From assembly GCA_015231825.1 (NCBI GenBank), contig JADGAV010000018.1, positions 1 to 64,000 of the forward strand: a DNA stretch of 64,000 nucleotides, written 5' to 3'. The translations under genes were made by a program, and so were the position numbers. Shown here piece after piece: positions 54,569-62,400 of the stretch. The notes below the pieces were generated by a model. The model was not told the origin of the DNA. It was given only the letters and a program-made list of their open reading frames with translations, and ran no database searches. The DNA is from SAR324 cluster bacterium (GTDB lineage: Bacteria; SAR324; NAC60-12). Position 1 is the stretch's first letter. Every line of letters starts with the position of its first letter.

Positions 54569-57500
54569 CTATAAACGGAACGAAACTATCACGTACCGTT
54601 CTTCCGCACACGCATACTCACCTGATTGGCAAGAAGCGAATTTTCCTAAATATTCTTTGGGGACGGCATTCGCTTTCAAATATCCATGAGCGCTGACGTC
54701 CGTGAGTTTACTAACAAATTCCTGTTTATAATCAAAATTCATTTGATATTTGATATAGTTGAATACAGATCGGGCTCTTTCATAGCTGAGGTCCAAATTG
54801 TAATCGTGTGCTGTCCGGGCATTTCCAGATGAATCTTTAGGATCCACATACAATGCTTTATAAACCGGTGAGGCATGTCCTCCGACCTCCACCTCAACAA
54901 TTCGTTGACAGATCGTGGGATCCCCGCAGATAGAATGAGCGTAACCGGGAATAATGCTGTTCAGGAGCTGCTTCATCGGGTCGAGGATAACGGCGCTGCC
55001 TCTTGAAAAATACGTGTTTTTCAAAGGAAGAATCACTTGTCCTTCACCGGTTACAATGGCACCGAAACGCTCGAGAGTTTTCAACTCGTCAATAATATCT
55101 TTTTTAGTGTCTTCTACTTTGACAAAGTCCTTGAATTTTTTCTCGAGATCTTCCTTGTCAGCAAGCAATGTTTCATTGCGTTTTGCCTCATCCTCTTTTG
55201 CTTTGGCCAGGTCGGCTAAGGCCTTTTCCTTATCACCCAGTTGATTCTGCAGGTCTTTTATGGCACTATCCTGCACCTTTTGGACACTGGCAATTTTATC
55301 TCCCTGATCCTTGTTGGCATTCTCCAAATCCTGAAGTACCTTTTCCTGGTTGGCCAGTTGGTCTAAAAGATCATTGACCTGGTCTTCTGCTGCCTTTTTA
55401 TCCCGGTCTAAATCTGCAAGTGCGTTGTCTTTCGCAGCAATTTGATCCTGAAGATTTTTTCGCTCATCCTCTTTTGCCTTGTTAAGATCTGCAATTTGGT
55501 CTTCGATCGCTTTTTTCGCTTTTTCTATATCTTCGATGACATTGTCTTTGTCTGCCACCTGATCTTTGAGGTCTTGGACTTGATCCTCAACGATTTTTTT
55601 GTCATCGTCCAGATCAGCAAGGGCTTTGTTTTTTCCAGCAATTTGATCCTGAAGTTTTTTAAGATCGTCCTCCTGGGCTTTTTTGAGATCTGCGATTTCT
55701 TTTTCTTTTTCTTTAACCGTGGTGTCCAGATCTTCCAGGACATTGTCCTTATCTGCGACTTGATTCTGAAGATCCTGAACCTGATCGTCTTTATCCTTCT
55801 TTTCTTTGTCCAGGTCAGCAAGGGCTTTGTCTTTATCCGCTAGTTGATCTTGAAGTTTTTTGAGATCATCTTCCTTCGCTTTTTCGATTGCTGCAATTTT
55901 GTTGTCCTTATCTTTGTTCGCTGTTCCCAGGTCTTCCAGGGTTTTGTCTTTGTCAGCGAGTTGATCTTGGAGATTCTTAATTTGATCTTCTTTCCCCTTA
56001 TTTCCCTGGCCCAGGTCATCGAGCTTCTTGTCTTTGTCTGCCAGTTGCTTTTGAAGATCGCTGATTTGATCTTCGTTGCCTTTGTTCCCCTGTTCCAGGC
56101 CCTGAATGACCCCTTCCCTGTTGCCAATCTCCCCCTGTAAAGCACCAATCTGATCTTTCAAACCGCCGATTTCATCTGCCAGGCCTTTGTTTTCTCCTTC
56201 CAAACCTGCCAATTCACTTTTTAAACCTTCCAGTTCGCCTTTTAAACCTTCGTTTTCTCCCTGCAAGCCCCCAATCTGATCTTTCAAGCCACCAATTTCA
56301 TCAGTGAGCCCCTTATTTTTCCCTGCCATTCCTGCCAGCTCACCATCTTTTTGACCCAGTGCTCCTTTCAATCCTTCAATATCACCGGCCATATCTCCCA
56401 ACTGACCTTCTAACCCTGCAATCACACCATCTTTTTCTCCCAATTGTCCTTTCAACCCTTCAATGGAGTCCCCACTTGATTTTTTTAAACCAGCCAGTTC
56501 GTCAGACAAACCCTGGTTGGCATCCTGTAAACCTTTAATTACGCCGTCTTTTTCTCCTAGTTTGCCTTCCAGACCTTTGATACTCTCCCCGCTAGATATT
56601 TTCAAACCAGCCAGTTCCTCTTCCAATCCCTTGTTGGCGTTTTCTAATCCTTCGAGGACTCCATCTTTGGCGCCCAACTCTCCCTGCAAGCCCTGGATGG
56701 CATCCGCATTAGAGGTCTTCAATCCTGTGATTTCCTGCTCCAGGCCTTTTTTCTCCTGCTCGAGCCCTTCAATTTGTCCGTCTTTCTGACCAAGTTGTCC
56801 TTTCAAATTTTCAATGCTCTGAGAGGCTTCCTGCCGGGATCTGGACATTTCCTGAGCCTGTCCTTTCATCTCTTGTTCAAGCCCGTCGATCACCCCATCC
56901 CTTTGAGCAAGCTGTTCCTGAAATCCCTTCGTGGTTTCAGCATTTGAGTTTTTGAGCTCTTCAATTTCCTTGTCTTTGCCTTCGCCTTGCTGCTCCAGTT
57001 CGGCGAGTGATTTGTTTTTTTGCTCGATTTGTTCCTGAAATCTCGCCGCAGTTTGACCATTTAAGTTTTTGAGCTCAGTGATTTCTCCGTCTTTACCTTT
57101 GATATCGCGTTCCAGTTCTTCCACAATTTGATCTTTTATCTCTATTTGCTCGTTCAATCCCCGGATCGCCTCGTTGCTTGACTGTTTGGATTGAGCCAAC
57201 TCCTGCGATTGAGCATTGAGGTCTTGTTCAAGCTGCTGTGCTTCCGCCGTTTTGGTCTGGATTTGCATTTCAAAATTTGCAGCAAGTTCCGTATTACTTT
57301 GCTGCATTTCGGAAATCTCCTGGTCTTTTGCTTTGCCTTGCTGGCCGAGTTCCTCAATGACATTGTCTTTCGAGATGATTTGATTTTCGAGATTCTGGAT
57401 TGTCTCGGCACTGATTTGATTGATATTTGCAATTTCCTGTTGCCGTTCAGCATTCCTGGTGTTTAAATCTTGAATCGTTTGCTCCTGAAGTCGGATGTTC

Positions 57501-58384
57501 GATTCCAAATTTTCAATCGTTTGCTGGCTTGTTTGAGTGAGTTCCGAAATTTCCTGTTTTTGGAGTTCGCTTTCCTGTTCCAGTTTTTGGGCAGTTTCTT
57601 CTTTTTCCCTGATCAGGCTTTCCAGGTTTTTGATCGATTCATCGCTTGTTTGCCGAACTGTGGAGAGTTCTTGCGATTGAGCAACAATATCTTGTTCAAG
57701 TCCCTGAATATTATCTTCGCTTTGTTTCAACTGATTTTCGAGATTCTGAACGAGTGCCTGGCTGCTTTGCCGGACTTCTTCCAATTCCTGATCTCGCAGC
57801 TCTATCTTTTTTTGAGCTTCTTCATTTATTTCCTTGTTTTTTGCCAACTCCTCCTGGGCTGTTTGAATTTCTGATTCAAATTTTTGAATGTCTTCCAGAT
57901 TCTTCTGCTCCAACTCGGAAATATTCTGGTTGTATTCGCTTTCTACTTTTTGCAGGACCTGCTGATATTGATTGAGCGTGTCATCTTTTTTCTGCAGGGC
58001 TGTTCCTAATTTGGCGACTAAGTCTTGAATTTCATTGCTCGCTTCATTGCTTTTCTGAACGGTAGTTTCGATTTCCTGCTGTACATCGATTGTCTTTTCC
58101 TGATTTTTCTTCTCTTCTTCAAGTTGCTCCAGTTTCCTGCGTTGTTCTTCGGCTTGCGTCTGATATGCCTGCATTTCATCCCTAAATTTGTCGAATCCGG
58201 TCTTTGTCTCCTGAACTTGTTGCTCCAACTTGGTCACTTCTTCTGCATGTTTGGCTTCTTTTTGATCGGCTTCATCCCCTGATTGAATCATAAAAAGGAA
58301 CGCCAGCAGTGCCAATACGTCAATAAAGTAAACCAACGACTTTATTGAAGATCCGCTTTTTTCTCTGCGATTCTTAGTATTCAT
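54569..58384 (-). CDS. Giant TolR/MotB-like coiled-coil protein with OmpA domain
   Basis: A 1271-residue protein. Residues 1-16 are basic and cytoplasmic; one TM helix (about 17-35) carries Asp22 in YFIDVLALLAFLFMIQ, placed like the proton-binding Asp of TolR/ExbD/MotB. Residues about 40-1090 are almost continuous coiled coil; eleven tandem 39-residue units occupy 211-639, a Gly-rich coiled region 640-771, and four 67-residue units 800-1067. An OmpA/MotB-like peptidoglycan-binding domain follows (about 1100-1271), with VEVGGHAS, LSYERARSVFNYI and a final ERYVIVSFRL. By the positive-inside rule the coil is periplasmic. ATG at 58384 with AAGGA. Confidence 0.85.
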   Translation of the reverse strand: MNTKNRREKSGSSIKSLVYFIDVLALLAFLFMIQSGDEADQKEAKHAEEVTKLEQQVQETKTGFDKFRDEMQAYQTQAEEQRRKLEQLEEEKKNQEKTIDVQQEIETTVQKSNEASNEIQDLVAKLGTALQKKDDTLNQYQQVLQKVESEYNQNISELEQKNLEDIQKFESEIQTAQEELAKNKEINEEAQKKIELRDQELEEVRQSSQALVQNLENQLKQSEDNIQGLEQDIVAQSQELSTVRQTSDESIKNLESLIREKEETAQKLEQESELQKQEISELTQTSQQTIENLESNIRLQEQTIQDLNTRNAERQQEIANINQISAETIQNLENQIISKDNVIEELGQQGKAKDQEISEMQQSNTELAANFEMQIQTKTAEAQQLEQDLNAQSQELAQSKQSSNEAIRGLNEQIEIKDQIVEELERDIKGKDGEITELKNLNGQTAARFQEQIEQKNKSLAELEQQGEGKDKEIEELKNSNAETTKGFQEQLAQRDGVIDGLEQEMKGQAQEMSRSRQEASQSIENLKGQLGQKDGQIEGLEQEKKGLEQEITGLKTSNADAIQGLQGELGAKDGVLEGLENANKGLEEELAGLKISSGESIKGLEGKLGEKDGVIKGLQDANQGLSDELAGLKKSSGDSIEGLKGQLGEKDGVIAGLEGQLGDMAGDIEGLKGALGQKDGELAGMAGKNKGLTDEIGGLKDQIGGLQGENEGLKGELEGLKSELAGLEGENKGLADEIGGLKDQIGALQGEIGNREGVIQGLEQGNKGNEDQISDLQKQLADKDKKLDDLGQGNKGKEDQIKNLQDQLADKDKTLEDLGTANKDKDNKIAAIEKAKEDDLKKLQDQLADKDKALADLDKEKKDKDDQVQDLQNQVADKDNVLEDLDTTVKEKEKEIADLKKAQEDDLKKLQDQIAGKNKALADLDDDKKIVEDQVQDLKDQVADKDNVIEDIEKAKKAIEDQIADLNKAKEDERKNLQDQIAAKDNALADLDRDKKAAEDQVNDLLDQLANQEKVLQDLENANKDQGDKIASVQKVQDSAIKDLQNQLGDKEKALADLAKAKEDEAKRNETLLADKEDLEKKFKDFVKVEDTKKDIIDELKTLERFGAIVTGEGQVILPLKNTYFSRGSAVILDPMKQLLNSIIPGYAHSICGDPTICQRIVEVEVGGHASPVYKALYVDPKDSSGNARTAHDYNLDLSYERARSVFNYIKYQMNFDYKQEFVSKLTDVSAHGYLKANAVPKEYLGKFASCQSGEYACAEERYVIVSFRL
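55184..55987 (-). repeat. Four 67-residue coding repeats
   Basis: Residues 800-1067 consist of four tandem 67-residue units, each built as 28 + 11 + 28 residues. The 28-mers start DQVxDL or DxxKxL and contain DKDxxLxDL; the 11-mers look like KEIADLKKAQE. Each unit corresponds to 201 bp. Confidence 0.85.
56468..57754 (-). repeat. Eleven 39-residue coding repeats
   Basis: Residues 211-639 are eleven gap-free 39-residue (117-bp) repeats. Each starts with a hexamer like SIKNLE, TIENLE, TIQNLE or AIQGLQ, and has a KD/EKxxxxxxLE segment in the middle. 39 equals four heptads plus one 11-residue unit. Later units become Gly-rich. Confidence 0.9.
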
Positions 58385-58952
58385 TCTCTTTTCCTTCAAA
58401 AAGGGGTAGCCCGCATCCTGCGGCACGGTTTGAACAGGCAACGCATTTGATATCGGCGCAAATTTCTATAAAATTCAGCTGGCCGAAGCGTCTCAAATTG
58501 AAATAGTCCTGGTTTTGTGAATCTTCCGAATTCACAACTTTTTTCGTAACTGCTTTTGGTGTTTTTACAAATCGGATTCTTTTTCTATAGGTATGATTTT
58601 ATCACCGAAATGTCAATTGGTATGGGCGAGGACTACAATATAATTTGAGCGCAATTTTGGATACGTAATTCTTTTTCAGATCAAGGAGGACAGGTTTTTA
58701 AAAGCATGACTCAGACGACCCGGTGAGTGTGTTTTACAGGACAGATATCAGCATATATTGATCGACCGTCGAGTCCTGCTTTGGAATGGTGAAATTTTAA
58801 AAAATGTATCTTCTTAAAAGGTTTGTTGGCACCGGTATTTATTCGTTTGAGTATTTGAATGGAGATGGCATTTTCCAGATACCTGTGATAAGAAAGAGCA
58901 TTATAATTTTTGACCCAAATTTCCTAATCAGCCAACCAGTTAAGGAACAATC
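58385..58952. promoter_or_regulatory. Divergent control region of the motor-like operon
   Basis: A 568-bp gene-free region between the giant coiled-coil gene and the TerB-like gene. TTGTGAAT (58515-58522) and ATTCACAA (58530-58537) form a perfect 8-bp inverted repeat followed by a T-run on the plus strand. It could be an operator or leader hairpin for the leftward operon. No other feature is supported. Confidence 0.45.
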
Positions 58953-59735
58953 ATGGAAAAAGCAGGAGTCTCTTTTAAGCCTCAGACTGAAGAAAATATT
59001 CAGCAACTTGCCCACTTGCTCAGTCCCCTCTGGAATCAGGAAAATGGAGATCTACCCTCATTTTTAAAAGAGCTCCAGGAAACGAAATTTTCAGGAAAGG
59101 ATGGGGATGCGATTGTTGAAGAGTTTGACAAAAATGCACAAGAGCTTCCCAAGCTGCTCGATTCGCAAAAACGGGCAAGCGCCTTATTCTTGCTCCAGCA
59201 ACTGATATACAGTGATTCAGCAGGTATGGATCTTGGTATGGAAGCAACGAAAACTTTGGCAGAGTGCTTCTTGTTTTTTTCACATTTAGAAGATCAAGAC
59301 GATATCAGGCATTTTTATGAAAGGTTCCATCGCAATGTGGAGATTGATCCAAGCAAAGACGATGAGACGCACCTGGAACGTCTGCTGCTCAAGCACTTAT
59401 CGGAAATGATGATCATCATTGCCATGTCCAATAAGATGGGCGAAGAAGATATCGAATTCATTTTTTCAAATGTTCGTAAAGAATGGGATGGAAATGGCAA
59501 AGAAGTCGGCCCATTTTTAAATGATATTTTCAAAGAAGTGGAAGTTCGGGAAAATATAGGTCAGGATCTGGTTGCTCATTTTAAGGAAGTGACCGAAGGA
59601 TTGGAAAAAATGTGCAATAAAAAGCAAAAAAAGAAGGTGATGGAAATCATCCAGGGATTGATTGATGCTGACAGTAAAATTTCCGTCCAGGAAAAAATTC
59701 TCTACAAAATCGTCAAATCAACGATGGGCTCCTAA
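58953..59735 (+). CDS. Helical protein with TerB-like C-terminus
   Basis: A 260-residue soluble, almost all-helical protein that I do not recognise as a whole. The last about 45 residues (MEIIQGLIDADSKISVQEKI) resemble the acidic helical repeat of TerB-like domains. AAGGA lies six bases before the ATG. It is divergent from the giant coiled-coil operon across a long control region, so a functional link is possible but not shown. Confidence 0.65.
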   Translation: MEKAGVSFKPQTEENIQQLAHLLSPLWNQENGDLPSFLKELQETKFSGKDGDAIVEEFDKNAQELPKLLDSQKRASALFLLQQLIYSDSAGMDLGMEATKTLAECFLFFSHLEDQDDIRHFYERFHRNVEIDPSKDDETHLERLLLKHLSEMMIIIAMSNKMGEEDIEFIFSNVRKEWDGNGKEVGPFLNDIFKEVEVRENIGQDLVAHFKEVTEGLEKMCNKKQKKKVMEIIQGLIDADSKISVQEKILYKIVKSTMGS

Positions 59736-59819
59736 TCCGCGGGAAAAGAGCTGCACCCGAAACGATTTCTTTTCAAAGATGAAAAAAACTTTGTCAACCA
59801 GGGATAAACCGAGCCTTAC

Positions 59820-60422
59820 TTAACGGTTTTGATTTTTTTCCATCGACGCTTCGATTCGGCTGTCTGCTCTTTCTTTGCTTTTGATATAGGCCCGTTCTGG
59901 TTCGACTCCCAGTCCTTCTGCCAAACGGTTCATAAAATTGTAGAGACAAACCACCAGCACAACATCCAGGATTCCACGATCATCCAATCCTGCATTTCTC
60001 AGTTTTTCAATATCATCCTCCGAGATTTTTCCCGGAAGAAAGTTCAGTTTTTCGGCATACTCGAGAATCGCTTTTTCCTGATCGTTTAAATCTGCAAGAG
60101 CCGAGTCATGCTGGATGTGGTAAACCAGTAAATCATCTTTGGTAATGGAACGGAGATACTCTCCGTGTGAGAGAGTTCAATAGTGACACTGATTCAATTT
60201 TGAAATATGAGTCGAAATCAATTCTTCCAGCCTCCGCCCCAGAGTGGAACCTCCTGCGGTCACACTTCGATTCAAGACTCTCAACCCTTTCAGTGCTTCT
60301 GGATTGATACTGAGTACGGATAAAACAGCAGGAAGCCGACCTAGTCTTCCCTGAATTTCATCGTAAAGTTCTTTCAATAAACCGTCCGCATTTTTTGCTT
60401 CAACTTCCCTAATAAAACTCAT
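59820..60422 (-). CDS. AhpD/CMD-family peroxidase-like selenoprotein (in-frame TGA)
   Basis: A 200-residue protein if the TGA at 60177-60179 is read as selenocysteine 82. The N-terminal half (PEALKGLRVLNRSVTAGG, STLGRRLEELISTHISKLNQ) and C-terminal half (SHGEYLRSITKDDLL through ILDVVLVVCLYNFMNRLAEG) are one carboxymuconolactone-decarboxylase/AhpD-type protein in the same frame with no shift. The active site of the family is CxxC followed by SHG; here it is Cys79-His-Tyr-TGA-Thr-Leu-Ser-His. So TGA replaces the second catalytic Cys. A hairpin right behind it fits a bacterial SECIS. AAGGAG precedes the ATG. A nonsense mutation is the alternative. Confidence 0.82.
60150..60166 (-). promoter_or_regulatory. 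Putative bacterial SECIS hairpin
   Basis: On the coding strand ACGGAGA-GTA-TCTCCGT makes a perfect 7-bp stem starting 10 bases after the TGA. The apical loop begins 17 bases after the TGA and has G at its first position. Bacterial SECIS elements are expected within about 16-37 bases with a G in the first two loop bases. Confidence 0.7.
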
Positions 60423-60683
60423 TGCTCTCCTTTAATAGACAGTAAAAAGCATAGGAAACGTTTCCATTGCCCTTTATTCTTTTGTGGATTAAAGACTGAA
60501 TTCACGTCTGGATGAGACCCTGGATAACTTATTCCAAGCTTCTAGCATTTGTAAACAAATCTTTTTCAAAAAGTATTTCAATGAACCATCTGCGGCTTGT
60601 TTTGATTGCAAGGCACATTCAAAGATTCGAATTTTGCCAACGGCAGCTTTTATGAAGAATATTCATGAACGGTTCTCTTGATA

Positions 60684-61202
60684 TTAATTTTCTTGAACTT
60701 CTTCAATTTCTTCAATTTCTTCAATTTCGCTTACGGCTGAATCGATCGTACTGAAAAGAATGGCAGGATTGTTGAAGAAATAGGGTTTTGCAACTGAAAT
60801 GTAGAGAAACAGGAAGAAGAAGAGAACCAGGGTGATCCACAACCAGGGATTGATCTGAAAGGAACTCAAACGTTTACGAGAAAGAGGTTTTGCGGCAACA
60901 TTTGCAATCAGATGCTGCTGACGGAGCATCAAAAAGAGAAAAACCAGGAAAAGACCCGATTTGTAATGCAGCCACAAATCGTCTTCGCTCTGGAAAAGAC
61001 CCGTGGATAAACCCAAATAAAATCCTGTGCCGATCACCAGAAACAAACCTGCGTAACAAAGAAATCCCGACCACTTTTTTAAATCTTCCAAAACTTCAAA
61101 GGCGATTCCCTTTTTTCGGGAGATAAGAAAAACTTGGGCAAAGAGCGAAGCAGCAAGCAAAGCAAGCCCTGCCAGATGCAGAGTTTTCACGAAAAAAAAC
61201 AT
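60684..61202 (-). CDS. CopD-like four-helix membrane protein
   Basis: A 172-residue inner-membrane protein with four hydrophobic segments, the first with a His (FVKTLHLAGLALLAASLF), suggestive of CopD/DUF2269-type or b-type-heme-like membrane proteins. The cytoplasmic tail ends in an acidic EIEEIEEIEEVQEN, encoded by a 9-bp triplicate. Weak GGAT ribosome site. No copper gene is next to it. The function is open. Confidence 0.6.
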   Translation of the reverse strand: MFFFVKTLHLAGLALLAASLFAQVFLISRKKGIAFEVLEDLKKWSGFLCYAGLFLVIGTGFYLGLSTGLFQSEDDLWLHYKSGLFLVFLFLMLRQQHLIANVAAKPLSRKRLSSFQINPWLWITLVLFFFLFLYISVAKPYFFNNPAILFSTIDSAVSEIEEIEEIEEVQEN

Positions 61203-61260
61203 GAAGGATCCATTTAAACTTCAAAGTATCGATTTCGTCGAATAATATATCAGAATTTTA

Positions 61261-61845
61261 TTATTCTACAATCATGCCGTACCAGGGGGTCCGGTTTTGA
61301 GGGCAGCGCCAATAATATTGGCCAGGTTTCAGACGGATAGCCTTTGTCAGTTTCGAATCTCCGACTTCCCAACCCCCTACGATGAAGACGGTTTTGGTGC
61401 CGGCCCCTTTTTTTACAATTTGAAAACCGAATTGTTCTCCTCGCCGATTGGCCATTTTCTTGCTGATGGTCATTTTTACTTTGAAATATTGATTAGCAGG
61501 CACATGAAACATTTTTGTTTCTGCCGGTGGATTTTTTCCGTCGCTGAATTCTCTCACCCGTTTGTTTCGCAAGGTGACACATTCGGGTTGTTTGTAGTGG
61601 GCATTGGTCCATTTTTCTGGTGTGATTTCTGCCTCCCTGAAGATACAGTTCTCCTGCGTGACTTCAAATACAGGGATTTCACGAATTTCTCCTTTGACCT
61701 TGATTTTCGCTTTGCCTTTTACCAAATCCATTGGCGGCTTTCCCTTCCATGCTTCATATCCCCAGAGAGGGGCTGTTGAGCCGATCAGGAAAATAATAAT
61801 TGGGGGAAGAACTATTCTGAGTGACAAAAATAGATTTTTCTTCAT
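61261..61845 (-). CDS. Exported protein with cupredoxin-like end
   Basis: A 194-residue periplasmic or membrane-anchored protein. Residues 1-30 are a signal sequence (LRIVLPPIIIFLIGSTAPLWG). The middle is beta-rich; the end GQYYWRCPQNRTPWYGMIVE has a Cys and Met spaced as in the copper loop of cupredoxins, but the usual His between them is missing. ATG at 61845 with GAGGAG; the frame extends upstream to 61980 without a good site. Cannot be assigned to a family by eye. Confidence 0.6.
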   Translation of the reverse strand: MKKNLFLSLRIVLPPIIIFLIGSTAPLWGYEAWKGKPPMDLVKGKAKIKVKGEIREIPVFEVTQENCIFREAEITPEKWTNAHYKQPECVTLRNKRVREFSDGKNPPAETKMFHVPANQYFKVKMTISKKMANRRGEQFGFQIVKKGAGTKTVFIVGGWEVGDSKLTKAIRLKPGQYYWRCPQNRTPWYGMIVE

Positions 61846-62122
61846 GACATCTCCTCGTTTTGCCGAATAGATTTTGGAAATTAATAACTGAGTCGGATCT
61901 TTTCCTGATGGAAGGATTGATGAACATGAGGGTTTTAAAATCCCGAACATCCGGAAGGGATTATGCAGCGAACCTCTCAAACAAGTTGAGTTTCAAATGT
62001 AATTTAGCATACAGCATCCAATCTACAAAGATAAACTCAAAAAGAACCGTCTCGGCTTCGCATGTCAATTTTGTCGAGCCTGTTTTTATTATCTTACAAG
62101 AATTTAGGATAGAATAGATTTT

Positions 62123-62269
62123 TCATCGAGAGAGGAGGGAAAATGCCGAAACCCCGTTCAATAGCCATTGGGCATAGGAATCATAATCGACATGAAACCA
62201 AATCCAAAGAAAGAGGAAAAAGCCGACAGGATAGATTAATATTTTAAGAAAAGATTTGATGACTTTCAT
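62123..62269 (-). CDS. Very small hydrophobic membrane protein
   Basis: A 48-residue open frame with one clear TM helix (LKILIYPVGFFLFLWIWF) after a short basic start, and a soluble end HVDYDSYAQWLL. No strong Shine-Dalgarno. The sequence looks like a genuine single-span small protein. It lies between the exported protein and the helicase gene, in a stretch otherwise empty. Confidence 0.4.
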   Translation of the reverse strand: MKVIKSFLKILIYPVGFFLFLWIWFHVDYDSYAQWLLNGVSAFSLLSR

Positions 62270-62400
62270 GACAAATGAATAAAGCAGGAAAATAACAGGA
62301 GCATATTGATTTTTGTCTTCAACAGATGCAAGTTCTTACAGTCTCAGTTTCGAGGAATTATCTCCTCAACCGGACATTGCTTATCAACGGAGTTGAATGA

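Noticed and set aside
55184-57754. CRISPR or DNA tandem-repeat array
   Set aside because: The periodicity is at the protein level inside one long reading frame; spacing and sequence vary as in coiled coils and there are no spacers.
53560-58384. Zorya type I defence (ZorAB)
   Set aside because: The long coil is on the MotB-like partner, and no ZorC, ZorD or ZorE-like gene is next to it; the helicase at 62.4 kb is of the UvrD/Rep type and lies several genes away.
59820-60422. Simple nonsense pseudogene
   Set aside because: The stop is TGA exactly at a catalytic Cys codon, the frame stays open on both sides, and a SECIS-like hairpin follows; a random mutation at this site is less likely, though not excluded.
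60696-60730. Phase-variable repeat in the CopD-like gene
   Set aside because: The 9-bp unit cannot change the reading frame; copy-number change would only alter the acidic tail length.
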